Positions 1 through 11,860 of a stretch of 60,000 nt of DNA are shown here, one piece after another. The notes under the pieces were generated by a model. The model was not told where the DNA came from. It made no database searches and worked only from the letters and a program-made list of their open reading frames with translations. A program made the position numbers and the translations under genes. Origin of the DNA: Bolinopsis microptera (lineage: Eukaryota > Ctenophora > Tentaculata > Lobata > Bolinopsidae); NCBI RefSeq assembly GCF_026151205.1, contig NC_087083.1:3302536-3362535 (forward strand), given 5' to 3'. Every line of letters starts with the position of its first letter. Positions within the stretch are counted from its first letter, which is position 1.

Positions 1-1077
1 ATTAAAGTGAGGTCTACCGTATCAGGGGAGTTCATTGTCACGATAGGTGCGTTCCAAGGTGATAGTTTGTCTGGAAACCTTTTCACCCTGTATTTGGCTG
101 GCGCACTTTACCACCTTCGTGCCTTTATGTCTTATCTAAGACCCAACCCTCCGTTTGCTGAAAACCTGCTACCTCTTGAGTGGGAGTACGCAGACGACGC
201 AGACTTCACAGACGAGGATAAAAAGAATTTGGAGTCCATGTTACCAATATGCAAGGAGATATTGGAGGAGTGGAATCTTTTTGTCAACGAATCAAAAACA
301 GAGTTCACACATATCTATCTGGCCGAGAAGAACGAAGTTGATGACAAAGGAGAGCCACTTCGAGGAAGAGAGCCCTGGAGATCATCTATCTCACTTGGTT
401 CCAAACTGTGCAGCAACGAGGACATAAAAAGACGATGTATTCTAGCAAATCTTGCTTTCCAAACCTACAAGAAAGTTTGGGAACAAGGTAAACGCATACC
501 TCTTAAGACCAGACTTAAGATCTAGGAAGCCCAGGTGGTCTCCGTCTTAATGTATAATTGTAGCTGCTGGGCAGCTTCAAAGCAGCTACTGAGTAAACTG
601 GATATTTGCCACAGAAAGCATCTGAGGCAAATCATCAGAATGACTTACCCTAATATAATCAAAAACGACACCCTTTACAAGAGATGTGAAGTGGTTCCAC
701 TCAGTGAGCGTGTTGCATGTGCACGATGGAGGATGCTCGGACATGTCCTTCGCAGTGATAACAACTCACCTGCACAGCTTGCATTACACTTTGCAGTAGA
801 GAGTCAGAGCACTAAAAAGGGTAGAGTAGGTAGACACCAGTCGAACTTGCTTAAGACTATTAAATTTGATTTAGGTAGCAGGAACATTCCATTTGTAAAT
901 ACAGACGATTTGTACAATTTAAGACTTTTAGCCTCTGATAGAGCGGGATGGAAGAAGTTGTTATAGCTTGTGTATCAGTTTTTCTTTTTTTCTGGCTACT
1001 TATCAGATCTTTAAGATGTTCATTTATGTTCTATTTTTGATTTGAATAAAGTTATATAATAATAATTTAACTTCCTC
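1..1077 (+). pseudogene. LINE (RTE-like) reverse transcriptase, C-terminal part, with an in-frame stop
   Basis: Non-LTR retrotransposon remnant, cut at its 5' side by the window edge. The frame beginning at position 7 carries a GAFQGDSLSG motif and the catalytic YADD box (in EYADDADF, near residue 62). After a TAG at 523-525 the same frame continues to 966 with the usual C-terminal features: a basic RRKHLR-like region, a GHVLRSD motif and a closing DRAGWKKLL. Because both parts share one frame, a single nonsense change explains the break. The 3' tail (967-1077) is AT-rich, with AATAAA and an ATAATAATAA run, as RTE-type elements often have. The copy is probably inactive. The exact clade is uncertain. 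Confidence 0.85.
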
Positions 1078-2512
1078 ATCGGACTTTGTTTGAATGGACA
1101 TTAAGGGGGCATACACCAAATCTGTCCAGACCAAATGACCTCATAGGCAGTTCAGTGACCTTCTAGCGCACCGTTTCCACACCAAAAAAAATTATTTTGA
1201 GAATTCCCATTTTTGTAATCGACCATTTCCTGGTTAAGAGTGCAATTTTCGGAAAAAATTATTTTGTTGTTGAGACGCTATAAGTTAATCATTTCTTGCG
1301 GTATCGGGTTGAAATTTTGCTCGCCGTTTATTCACATCTATTTCAAGGTGTGTGTAAAATCTTGATATCCTATCTAAAAAGGCTGGTGTGTTATGAATTT
1401 TTAAAGTCAAAAAGCTAAAATTGTCCTTTTCAGGCTTATTTTAACAAAAAGTCAGTCAGGGAAGATCGGATTATTTGATGCTTGACATCAAATTGTTCTC
1501 TGAATTCTGGCGCAGTTTTTGATGCCCTCAAAAATGTTTTTACTCATTCACCTTCTGATCTATTAGACCTCAAAGCCAAACAACAAATTTAGGCACATTT
1601 TTCGTTTTTAATATTTACTGATTTTTCCAAAATTTTGATAGGAATGTGCTAGTGACTTTTTGAAGGGTGCAAAATAACCGCAACTAGCACATTTATATAT
1701 GAGTTATGAACAAAAAAACACCCTAAAATGCTTCCCTTTGAAGTTATGGGAGAAAATGTGATTTTTTGGCTTTGCAGATAAAAAATCACATTTTCTCCCA
1801 TAACTTCAAAGGGAAGCATTTTAGGGTGTTTTTTGTTCATAACTCATATATAAATGGGCTAGTTGCGGTTATTTTGCACCCTTCAAAAAGTCACTAGCAC
1901 ATTCCTATCAAAATTTTGGAAAAATCAGTAAATATTAAAAAAGAAAAATGTGCCTAAATTTGTTGTTTGGCTTTGAGGTCCAATAGATCAGAAGGTGAAT
2001 GAGTAAAAACATTTTTGAGGGCATCAAAAACTGCGCCAGAATTCAGAGAACAATTTGATGTCAAGCATCAAATAATCCGATCTTCCCTGACTGACTTTTT
2101 GTTAAAATAAGCCTGAAAAGGACAATTTTAGCTTTTTGACTTTAAAAATTCATAACACACCAGCCTTTTTAGATAGGATATCAAGATTTTACACACACCT
2201 TGAAATAGATGTGAATAAACGGCGAGCAAAATTTCAACCCGATACCGCAAGAAATGATTAACTTATAGCGTCTCAACCACAAAATAATTTTTTCCGAAAA
2301 TTGCACTCTTAACCAGGAAATGGTCGATTACAAAAATGGGAATTCTCAAAATAATTTTTTTTGGTGTGGAAACGGTGCGCTAGAAGGTCACTGAACTGCC
2401 TATGAGGTCATTTGGTCTGGACGGCACAAACCACTGTTTTGGTGTATGCCCCCTTAAGATTAACGCTAAGGCATCCAGCGTTCAATTAATGTCCGTTCAA
2501 ATAAAGTCCGAT
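1078..2512. mobile_element. 82-bp hairpin MITE split by a TTAA foldback element
   Basis: The 27-nt arms at 1078-1104 and 2486-2512 are inverted copies with two mismatches (starting ATCGGACTTT and ending AGTCCGAT). Removing the inner element leaves an 82-bp near-complete hairpin whose loop, AAGGCATCC, is flanked by AACGCT and AGCGTT. The larger foldback inserted at a TTAA inside it. No coding capacity. Confidence 0.65.
1101..2457. mobile_element. Foldback element with about 660-bp inverted arms and TTAA target duplication
   Basis: Both ends read TTAAGGGGGCATACACCAAA inwards, and the TTAA is present at each side, as for piggyBac-type insertion. The two arms are long, nearly perfect inverted copies meeting near 1780, around a short spacer (TTTGGCTTTGCAG). 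The right arm has a roughly 14-nt extra block near its tip. Short open frames inside are a by-product of the palindrome. A non-autonomous element is likely. A second member with the same tips but a different body lies at 19607-21015. Confidence 0.8.
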
Positions 2513-2617
2513 TTTTTGTATCTTTAACATTATACGTAAGTACGTACAGCATCGAATCAAATATCAATTCGCTTACCCAACAATAAAAATAATTAACAAA
2601 TCAAAAACACTTTTCAG

Positions 2618-4508
2618 GGCAATTTTGTCGATGTTTCCGAACTGGATCCATCTTATGCTAATGTTATCTCTCATTCCCTCTATTATCTGCTTCCTCTTGA
2701 TAGACATCGTTGCAGATACCGAGGGTAATCCGAGCACATCATGTTCAACTGTAAGTCTCCTTGTAAATATTCCTTAATTCAAATAAATTAGATGCGGAGA
2801 TCCTAGTGGGGAATATTTTTTACACGTGACAGGAAATGTGGAGTTTGATTGGGTGTCAATGTCAAAATGCCTCCCCACCAGAATCCACATCCATGTTTAT
2901 TGCTTGCTTCACAATAGTAATTGGATATATCTTGACTCATGGTTAGGTTATATAAAGTGATGGTATACAAATTTGTATAAATTAATTTAACTTAATCCAA
3001 CTTCAGATTGCGTTTCTACTGAACTACTTTTGGCTATGTCAGTTGAACTGGATGGTTATAGAAGCGGTAACCTTGTACAAAGCAGTAGTGCAAGTATTTA
3101 ACACTTACATTAGAGCAGCAAAGCTGAAGTACTGTATTATTGGCTGGGGCCTTCCTCTTATCTTTCCTATACTGGGATTTGTTTGGGGTGGTAAACAGTT
3201 CGTTAACCCAGAAACGTTAGTTTATTTGAGATAAGTAAATATGTGAATTTATTCGCACCTCAGTCCTGGATGTGCGCTTGATATAAATTAATTTATAACG
3301 CTCAAATTAACGCTCAAACTATCGCTAATTAGACGATTTAAACAGTAATTTTATATATTAATTACTCTGCAGATGCTTTGTGAGGAAATCCTTCGGACTC
3401 GTCACTTTCTATGCTCCCATGGCATTTGGGATTATGGTAAATTGGATATTGTTTTTCTTCATCATTCGAGCTGTTTTTAAAGCCACGACGGCCAGAGCTG
3501 AACAAACGGAAATGACAAAAGTAAAAATGAGAGTGGTAAGTACCACGCATTTAATGGTAAGCTTTACGCTTTACCACTTACGGAAATGCTTATAAAAATG
3601 ACTATCCATCTATTATCTAACAAGTTCTTGAATCAATGCATCCCTTAAACAATTAATAGAAGTTTGACGTTAAACTTTTAAATCACGAAATCACAAACAT
3701 TCCTGCCCCAGAGACAGCTTAGGTCCGCGTTATTTGTTACAACCTTGTTGGGACTGGGCTGGATTGTTGGGTTCTTCCTCCTGGTAGACAGTACGGACAG
3801 TGATTTGTCACAAATCATCAGATGGACTTTTATTTTAGTGAACACCCCACAGGTATTCATTTGACCTCATTTTGTATTTAATTTTTTTAATTTAATTTGT
3901 TTTAATTTCATTTTTTTTTATTTCATTTTTTTTTATTTTATTTTTTCTATCTAATTTTGATATATTTTTTCTAGATGTTATGTTTTCAGGAGTACCCATG
4001 ATTATTATGTATACCATCTGTATGGTATTTGGCAATTTAACATTTGACATAAACCGATACTTACCCATTTCTAAGGTTCAATTAATGATTGGGTAAACCA
4101 TTTTAGTTTCAAATTCATAATTTTCCTTCAATGTTATATGCACCATTGTGATACTCATCTCGCAAATAAAGACCTGAAGTTCATATTTTTATATTTCAGG
4201 GTGTGTTCATATTCATATTTCACGTTCTGCTAAAGGAGGATGTAAAAACGTTCTGGGTGCATGTTTACAAATTGATGGTTCGAGAGAGCAGAGCGTGGAG
4301 TTTTGACCGGTTACAATCAGATGAGAGAGACAATAAGTACGCTATTCTACAATCTACATAGACAGAACCCTGCAAATTTAAGCCAAATATTACTATTTTA
4401 CAATTGTACAACTCTGTAACCGTGTATATTATTATTAAATTAATACACATACTCTTTAGGAATCAACCAGCAGATGAGACTGATCAAACATCAGAAAACG
4501 AATGTTAA
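2618..4508 (+). CDS. Adhesion/secretin-type GPCR, 3' part (TM2 to C-tail)
   Basis: Six exons are readable: 2618-2750, 3007-3215, 3373-3535, 3712-3852, 4200-4336 and 4460-4508 (stop TAA). All have GT-AG borders and matching phases. The product runs through TM2-like (IHLMLMLSLIPSIICFLL), TM3 (FLLNYFWLCQLNWMVIEAVTLY), TM4 (YCIIGWGLPLIFPILGF), TM5 (FYAPMAFGIMVNWILFFF), TM6 (LLGLGWIVGFFLLV) and TM7 (FILVNTPQGVFIFIFHVLL). The WMVIEAVTLY, GWGLP and LLGLGWIVG signatures are typical of class B2 receptors. An acidic C-tail follows TM7 (residues around NQPADETDQTSENEC). No extracellular region, GPS motif or TM1 is visible. They may lie upstream of the window or have been lost, since transposons fill 1-2512. 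Ligand unknown. Confidence 0.75.
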
Positions 4509-5560
4509 TAAAGGTGTAAAAGGTGAATCAGCATGAAATGAAATGAAATGAGGTATTTATATCCCGCTCATATGAAAAGTGTTTGTTTGTTTGGGGACTG
4601 GTTTAATAGTTTACGAATATAGTAACTTTATTACATAATTATTTCATAAAGTAAAAAAATGGAAATACTCTCTTTAAAATTCTCCTTATCAGTCAATAGT
4701 CATTACTTATAGTTACAAGTTAATGGTAATATTGTTACACTGTACAATGATTTCACTTTCGACACTGAGTAAGTGAGTAAAGTTGGCAGTTTGTACAGAC
4801 AATATTCATCTGAATACCTTCCTGCGAGTTTGAATATTAGAAGTAAGAAGATAAAATAAATATAAATTATTAACAGATGGTGTAAAGAAACGGAACAAAA
4901 ACGAGTTTAGTCGGGAGCTAAATAAATTTGTTCAACTATTTTACAAGGTGCGACAACACATTTTATAACGAGGATGATGATAAAAAACAATCACACTATT
5001 TTTATTAGAATTAGAAAAGTTGGACTGAATTGATAAATAATTTTAAATTTTAAGGTTTTAACAATTTGGAATTTTGTGTGCTGTGATTTCTCAGTCTTAA
5101 CTTACATATAATTACTTATTGATTTTTCGCACATTTTTTTATTAAAATAAAAGGACCCGTAGTGCACATCTATTAGTATTCAAATAATTGAAATATAAAG
5201 GAATTAGTTAATGAACTTTTTTGTTACATTTTTCTTTTTAACTTTTTATGTAATTACGTCCTGATCCACGAACTTTTGAAAATGCTGTTGTACAATGAAA
5301 GGTCTGTACTGATATTCAACCGGATTCTGAAATCTGATGAAATTGTTATAGATGTTAATTTTTGTTCGCCGTAGCATTTCCTTCTTTTCCTTCTTTACGT
5401 TAAAGATAAAACCGAAAACAACAAACTTGAGTCTATAAGTATAAGATCCACAGAATACCACATATTTCTTTTTTTACAAATTATTTAAAGAATGGACAAT
5501 AGCTCGACCCAAGTGTTGAGTAATATTTACTAGCCATATTAACCAAACAGACAATAAACC
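4509..5560. other. AT-rich 3' flank, no recognised gene
   Basis: This holds the likely 3' UTR of the receptor and intergenic AT-rich DNA. At 4580-4604 a 25-bp segment (core TTTGGGGACTGGTTT) occurs inverted at about 17538-17562. Short open frames here show no family features. Confidence 0.5.
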
Positions 5561-5599
5561 TGCGCCCTATTACAAGTGGTTTCTACAGATAAGTTGTCA

Positions 5600-5800
5600 G
5601 CAACTTAGTCACCGTTGCGTTCACAGAATAATGACGCTTTTACCAAAGAATCTGGTGATTTAACAACACAAAACGTCAGCTCACAACATTCCCGGTAGAA
5701 GCAGGAACAGTGCTGACAGTGTCATGTGAAGAGGGGTTCCTACTGAGGGGCAGCGACAAAATCACCTGCATAGCACTGAGGGCACCACTTGTGTGTAATT
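5600..5800 (+). CDS. Possible Sushi/CCP-domain exon (orphan)
   Basis: One frame reads PVEAGTVLTVSCEEGFLLRG, then SDKITC, ending in LVCNS before a GT donor (GTGAGT) at about 5801. The pattern GTVLTVSCEEGF..GSDKITC matches the second half of a complement-control (Sushi) module, with two of its cysteines and the aromatic after the first. The 5' border is unclear; a plausible acceptor is the TTCACAG near 5628. It lies downstream of the receptor on the same strand and could be the start of another gene or a relic. No partner exons were found. Confidence 0.4.
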
Positions 5801-6139
5801 CGGTGAGTTTTCAGTACTTAACGCTTTAGCGGGTGATACCCGTACATGAATAGTTGTTTGGAATATTAAAATATTGGTGATAGGTTGGGAAGCCAGCAGT
5901 AGTGTACTGTGCACACTACTGGCTAATACTACTACTTAGTCTTACTAGACATTCATTTGACCACTAAACATAAAGTTATAACCACTCGATTTTTAGCCTA
6001 AATAAGCATGATTTTCTTTTGTCCTTAATTGTGATATGATTATAAATGATTGTGTTATCTATGATCTGATTTTAATTTTTCACAAACTCACTGATTTATA
6101 AATCATGGTGGTTCTTTACTGGGTGGCGCTCAGCCTGTC

Positions 6140-6455
6140 ATTCCGCTTAATTGACGATGTCAATTCATCGCAGCTCGGCGAGGCACAGTAGCGCATCTCG
6201 CCGATCTAGCCGATGTCGCTAGTTTCTTTGCACTTAGCCCCTCCTGTGTGTGAGAAGCCTCATTGAGTGCGCGCTGCTGCACAGTAACGCATCGCGCTAC
6301 AATCATTCCGCCGAATCTCTTAATCTTTGTAGCGCGATGCGTTACTGTGCCGCGCCGCGCACTTAATAAGGCTTCTCACAGCGACACTGGCTAGATCGGC
6401 GAGATGCGCTACTGTGCCGCGCCGAGCTGCCATGAATTGACATCGTCAATTAACT
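6140..6455. repeat. Imperfect 310-bp palindrome with CG-rich arms
   Basis: The left arm reads AATTGACGATGTCAATTCAT, GCAGCTCGGCG, CAGTAGCGCATCTCGCCGAT and GTAACGCATCGCGCTAC. The right arm reads the complements in reverse order: GTAGCGCGATGCGTTAC, ATCGGCGAGATGCGCTACTG, CGAGCTGC and ATTGACATCGTCAATTAA. The centre is near 6300. A partial arm copy recurs at about 8165-8250. Foldback-type element likely. Confidence 0.7.
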
Positions 6456-9064
6456 TAATCTCTATTCGCCGAATTTCATATGATTATAAACATGATAACC
6501 TGAGGTCCCCATGTAAGGGTACTCCCCACTCCCCAGGTAAGGTGGTTCTATTACCGGACAATGTCTCCCTCCCCGGCCACCCTCCCTGATCCCTTTACTA
6601 AAACCCCGAAATTGATCCGTCGCCACTCTCCATGGAGAGACATGCAGTGGTGAGCGATCGATGTCATTTATATCTCGGTATCATCTTACATTCGAAAACG
6701 ATAATTCAAATTGATATCATTTATTTTTTGTTTAGAAAAAGGAGGCACTGGCGACGGTCCAATTTACCGAGTTTTAGGATTTGGTTTTTTGAATATCATC
6801 ATTCGGGGTATTTTTGCGATTTTGTTTAAATCACTCTCTTTGCTAGCCTCACCAATCTTAAATCATGGTTTTTCTCAGTCTACTCAAAAAAATATTGTTA
6901 TCAGATTACATAAGAATAGGATAGTTGTATATAATATGACTTTTATTTCACTAATAAGCCCGACCCCACGACTCTGCCAACTACTATCACGTGACTATGA
7001 TAATTGAGATAAAAACTGTATTTCCTCATCATGATGCTGGATTATGAACCAAATCTTTGGTTGTGAAATTGATCTGAATTGGTGTATTTTTGGACGCTGA
7101 TTCCGAATCACCCTTGACCATTGTTAATGATTTGGCCCGGCGCGCGCTACTTCGTAGCACTTGCCGAGAAGAAATAGCGGCGCGCACTACTTCGAAGAAA
7201 TTTAGACGAGTAACATCCGTCAAGAATCACCCCCCGAATTATATTAGTAAACGCCGTTTTCTAGAGACTGTGAGAATTTTCACAGTACCAAATTTGTCAT
7301 ACCTTTTTGGAATGATTAGTAAGTTTTGTCTAGAGCCCTTGTATCACGTTGCGACCCCCACGGTCGTTTCACTGACGATACAGGGGGAGCCGCGCACTCC
7401 GTGCGCGGCGGGTCATACAACGTATGACAAGCCCGAAGCTAATTGATCATTAATTTGGTCTGAGGTCACGTGATTATGAGCTTATGAGGTCACGTGACTA
7501 AGACGTCACCAGACCTTGTCCTCCGCGTTTCCCGCTCATTGGACCAGGTGAGCTTGCATGCTTGTGAATGTAAGTACAGCTGTACTATATATTACTACTG
7601 TAGTTTATACCTAATTAACCCCTATACACTGTCACTATGCACTATAGAAACCTGAAAAGTGGTTACTGCATACTGGAGGGAGAAGTGCCAAGACTACCTG
7701 CGTCCTGCGCAACATAGACGCTGTTGTCAGCACTGCGCACGCGCGCACGAACCTTCCCATCGGGGTTCGTGGATAGGTGCTTTTCTTGACTTGTGAAACT
7801 AGCGCTCCCGAAGTGGCGCGAAAGCACATAGTTAGGTGAATTTACAACCTACCAGGACGCGCGCCGAGGTTTTACGAGTATCACCCGTTAATTAATAACT
7901 CAAGATCAAATTCTGACCATCGAAATTGCTCTTAACGGGTGGTACTTGTAAAATATTTGTTTCAAACTGTCGACGAATCCAACTCGGCGCGCGTCTTGGT
8001 AAGTTATAAACCTACAAAATTGCTCAAACTAATTTAGGTTCCGTTTAGTAGTTAATGGTTAACGGAATTTAAAAAATTGCTCAAACTAATTTAGGTTCAG
8101 TCTAGTAGTTAATAAAACTTGTGCAAATGTCTACGCATGACGTAGAACTGCGTACTGCTTATTGTAGCGCGATGCACTACTGGGTCGCGCGCGCATCAAA
8201 TGATGCTTCTCGCAACCACAGATCGGCGAGATGCGAAGGATTGACATCGTCAATCAATACTGCTTAGTACTTCATGCTTGAGCGGTACTGCTGTTCACAG
8301 AGGCGCGCGCTCAATATCAAATAATCATAACGAGCGCGCGGTTTTTGGAATCTCTCCATTATTATATTAATTGGATCGCAGTGCTCACGGCCTGTACTGC
8401 GCGAACGACAGAAATATCTTTTGAAATATTTTGCTTCTGAAATTTTGGCTCTAGCAATTAAAAAATGTGACATGTAATTGTAAGATAACAATTAAATAAA
8501 TCCTGTGCGCGGCGCTTACAGCTGCACCTAAGAATTTCTCAACAATTGTGGCTGTGTGCGCGGCGTACTGTATGCTGTATAGGTGGTTGAAATTGAAATT
8601 TGAATTTATATATGAATATAACATTATGTATTTATTTATTATTTTGTTTTGTGGTAAATAAAAAGGCGCACGTTATATTTCCGCCAAAAGCACATTCAAT
8701 TCGATACGTATGAAATATGTTTATAATTTCTTGATTATGCACTAAGTTGGCATTCTCAGACCAAAATTGAACGGGGAATCGTTTAAGATCACTTTTGAGG
8801 CACATTGACAAAGGCTTTTCACGCTATTGTGCTTGTTATGGAGAAATACGTCAGTAGCGTTTTTGAGCTTGTTATATTATTCTCTTTCAAAAGTATTCCA
8901 AGTGATTTGCATAGGTGCATATATAAACTCTAGATACATTGCAAAATAAATTATCTCGATTCATGAAGTTTGATAGAAGTTACAGCAATGCGCGCAATTT
9001 GGGGAGTGTGCTTTTGGCGGAGATATAAACTGCGCCAAATAAAAACTCTTTAAAAACACTTTCT

Positions 9065-9235
9065 TTCTTAATTTATAAATTTATAAACTAGAAGATGTAA
9101 TTGAAAGAATGCAATTTTATTATTGAATTGAAAGATAAAACAGATGTATCATGAAAATTTATATTTTTCTACGAATTTGCTAATTTTAAGACAATTTTTA
9201 TAAATAAGTTATTTTGACTTTTGAATTAACTGTTA
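9065..9235 (+). repeat. 170-bp block shared with the LTR retrotransposon 3' region
   Basis: From TTTATAAATTTATAAACT to AATAAGTTATTTTGACT the sequence closely matches 16215-16373, which lies between pol and the 3' LTR of the retrotransposon. It is either a solo fragment of that element family or a short repeat carried by both. No LTR sequence flanks this copy. Confidence 0.6.
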
Positions 9236-9588
9236 TTAATTAAATGAAATTTGCAAACATCCATTGCTGTTGGATGATGATTAATCACTCTACACTCGAC
9301 TGTCACGTGACTTTTTGAACACGTTCTCTTGATGGCCCTGAATGACTATTCGAAATCATAGCCCTCTAATCTGATCTGAACCCTAACCCTAACCCAATCT
9401 CTAACAAATATATAGGGTCATTGTGACAATTATGTCTATATAATAATAATTTAAACTTTTATGTTATAGTGGCACAACAACTTATAATGCAACAACTTAT
9501 AATGCACAGGTATGCCACGAAAACAGTTCAGTATACAATAAAACCTGAAAAAGCAACCCACATTATATTCTAAACCAGATAAGGGTGA

Positions 9589-10110
9589 ATCCTCATTCCT
9601 GTCAACGGGAGAGAACTTCCTGCAGGGGCCAACAAAGCAGATGGAGCTAGATTAGATGTTAGTGCTAGGAGTGTATGGAACCCATTGGAAAGGGCATTTT
9701 TAGATGTAAGAGTATTTCATGCTCAAGCTCCTTCCAATAAGGCTCTTGGATCTCCAACCACTATGTACAATAGCCACGAGAGACAGAAAAAGAATTTATA
9801 CAATAAAAGGATTGTAGAAGTCGAACATGGGACGTTTACACCGATAGTCCTATCAACCACTGGGGGTATGGGAAGGGAAGCTAATAAGTTCTTCAAGAAA
9901 TTAGCGGATAAACTATCTAGGAAATCAGGCCAACGATATAGCGAGGCAATGACATTTATTAGGAAGAGAGTAAGATTTGACCTATTGAGAACAACAATCA
10001 TAGCTCTTACAGGAGAGAGAGGGTTAAAAAGTAGTAGTGCAGTAAAAAATAGCAGAATTAGATATGAATTTGGAGCCAGTTCTTTAAACTGGCTTACTTA
10101 TACTACTTAA
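9589..10110 (+). pseudogene. Repeat-encoded protein of unknown function, copy A (ARLDV/STTGGMG family)
   Basis: An open frame of about 173 codons has no ATG near its start, so it is a 3' fragment. It reads NGRELPAGANKADGARLDVS near the start, then ERAFLDVRVFHAQAP, VEHGTFTPIVLSTTGGMGRE and RVRFDLLRTTIIALTGERG. The 11.5-kb locus encodes a diverged relative with the same landmarks (ARLDVAA, DIRVTHPN, VPLVFTTSGGMG, LLRSTLITLRG). I recall this family as repeated in cnidarian genomes but know no function for it. The spaced LDV...DVRV acidic pattern loosely recalls PD-(D/E)XK nucleases, which is speculation. Confidence 0.6.
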
Positions 10111-10280
10111 AGGGTGTTTATAAATTTTATTTAGTTTTCTATTGAATTTATATTGAATTTTTATATAGGGTAATTGTTATATTATGTGATAAGGGTGAAT
10201 AGACTTGATACACTAAATAAACGATAATGTGTATGCATTTTCCAGTAGAACCAAATAGGGAAAACTAGGATTGAAAAATA

Positions 10281-10695
10281 TTAAGGGAAAAATATTAAGG
10301 GTAAAGATACAATATTATGAGCACGTTTGAAAAGAAATGTTTTCAGATACTCTTTAAAAGAGTCCAATGTTGTACAATTCTTAATCTCAAATGGTAGTTC
10401 ATTCCATAATTTAGGGCCAACTTTCTGAAAAGATCTTTCTCCATATTGTGTTTGCACTCTAGGTTCAGTCAAATAGATAAGATGATTATAGTTAGCAAAT
10501 TTAAACATTGTTCTTAAATAATCTGGTCCCATGCCATTAAGACATTTATAAACAGGAAGTAATAATTTGTACTGAATTCTGTAACTGATGGAGGTCTTTC
10601 AGAGTATCTCTTAAATGATCATGTTTATATAGTCCTACTATAGCTTTAGCAGCAGCATTTTGAATGAGTTGAAGCTGATGGATGAGGTAGTCAAT
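10281..10695 (-). pseudogene. CR1/L2-like LINE C-terminal remnant
   Basis: On the minus strand one frame ends with YGERSFQKVGPKLWNELPFE and SFKEYLKTFLFKR, the standard tail of CR1/L2-type LINE polymerases. Upstream (10533-10695) another frame gives LIQNAAAKAIVGLYKHDHLR and then LLLPVYKCLNGMGPDYLRT, so at least one frameshift separates the parts. Dead fragment. Confidence 0.75.
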
Positions 10696-11430
10696 AGATT
10701 ATTAGTGACAACAAAATTATAGTTTAAGACATCCATTCTGCGCAGTATTTCCAATATTAGAATTTATGATATGTATTGATTGAATAATTGGTGATAAATT
10801 TAACTTTTGTTTATTAACTTTTGTTTTAATAAGTTTTAGCAGTGTAATCACGATGCGAACGGTAAGCTCTCACACCATTGACTACTAATTTTGTTTTTCT
10901 CTCACTACTTATTTTCTGTGTTAATTTAACCACCGATTTGAAGTCATTTTTTTGTAACCCTCGGCATTAGGAATAGCCGTTTTTCTCATGGCTTAGAATA
11001 TAGTAATCTTAATTAAATGATATCGCCAATACTAACTAGCATGAGCAAGGAGTTTTAAGTCAATATTAATCGCAAAGTATTTAAACTTGAGCATTAACAA
11101 TCGCACAGCATATGAGCACATAGCCAATCAACATGGCTCTCAATCAGTGGCGTGACGTTGCCTGTTGGCGCCCCTGCCGAAAAGGCGCCCCCCTGTTGGC
11201 GCCCCCTCCCCTTTTGGTGCCCCTCCCTAAAATTGAACAAATTAGGTGATTCTAGAGGATACGCCGATAAAATCTCCAAAAAAGTGTGTTTACCTAGAGC
11301 AAAACGCGCAATTTTGCTAGTACTTTAGTTAAGTACGCCATAAGAGACACTGCTGCTTTTTTCCTCCGAGAAGCAAAGTGTAAAGACGTAAAGATAGAAC
11401 CAGCACTCCTGACAGTCGAGTCCAACCAAG
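10696..11430. other. AT-rich spacer with a C-rich low-complexity patch
   Basis: Nothing recognisable. At 11160-11225 a C-rich stretch repeats GGCGCCCC units. Minus-strand frames across it are low-complexity artefacts. Confidence 0.4.
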
Positions 11431-11469
11431 CTCATTCTCAAGGAAGACCAACACCCAGCTCAGGATAAA

Positions 11470-11860
11470 GCCCGTCTTGATGTAGCAGCTGTCGGATTGT
11501 ATGCACCTTTTGAAAGAACATTCTATGACATCAGGGTCACACATCCTAACTGTGACACAAATACATTTAAGTCACTAGATAAGATCTATGAGAAAGAAAA
11601 GAAAGATTTGTATGAAGAGAGAGTACTTCGTCGGAGAATTAGAAGGGATCTTTTGTCCCTCTAGTCTTCACAACCTCTGGAGGTATGGGACCGCTCTGCA
11701 CAGTGTTTGTAGATTCTGTCTCTGAGATGATAGCTGACCACAAGAAAGAAGCCAAGAGCAAAGTCACAAATCATATCAGAACACGATTCAGATTCAATCT
11801 GTTAAGAAGTACACTCATCACACTGAGGGGAATCAGAGGAAGGTCATCAGGCTATATATT
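11470..11860 (+). pseudogene. Repeat-encoded protein, copy B, frameshifted and interrupted by the LTR element
   Basis: The first part reads KARLDVAAVGLYAPFERTFY then DIRVTHPN. A frameshift around 11640-11655 leads to GSFVPLVFTTSGGMGP and then LLRSTLITLRGIRGRSS. It matches copy A at 9589-10110 in order and spacing. The LTR retrotransposon entered at its very 3' end: joining 11848 to the bases after 16737 puts a stop codon just after GRSS. A degenerate copy. Confidence 0.6.

Larger units (their letters stand above)
6118..9440. repeat. Repeat mosaic, copy A (modules shared with 48.6-50.3 kb)
   Basis: Several blocks recur in the second mosaic. These are the gene-free stretch GATACAGGGGGAGCCGCGC ... 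GGCGGGTCATA (7340-7430 against 48862-48950), TTTTCTAGAGACTGTGAGAA (7257-7312, inverted at 49953-50003), the ACGAGTATCACCCGTTAA motif (7874 and 49008), a block with CAATGCGCGCAATTT (8959-9015 and 49042-49100), and a CACGTGACAGTCGAG block (9285-9345, inverted at 50130-50205). CG-rich islands (CGCGCGC) stand out against AT-rich surroundings. Frames inside the mosaic show no known domain. Probably fragments of one or more composite transposons. Confidence 0.6.

Noticed and set aside
1649-1840. 63-codon minus-strand frame
   Set aside because: It spans the centre of a perfect inverted repeat and reads palindromic sequence.
7090-7446. 118-codon frame in the repeat mosaic
   Set aside because: No family features, and the second mosaic carries the same module with the frame broken.
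9370-9400. Telomere-like CCCTAACCCTAACCC
   Set aside because: Only two to three units; the related GGGTTAGGGTTT near 50090 belongs to the repeat mosaic, so no interstitial telomere array is supported.
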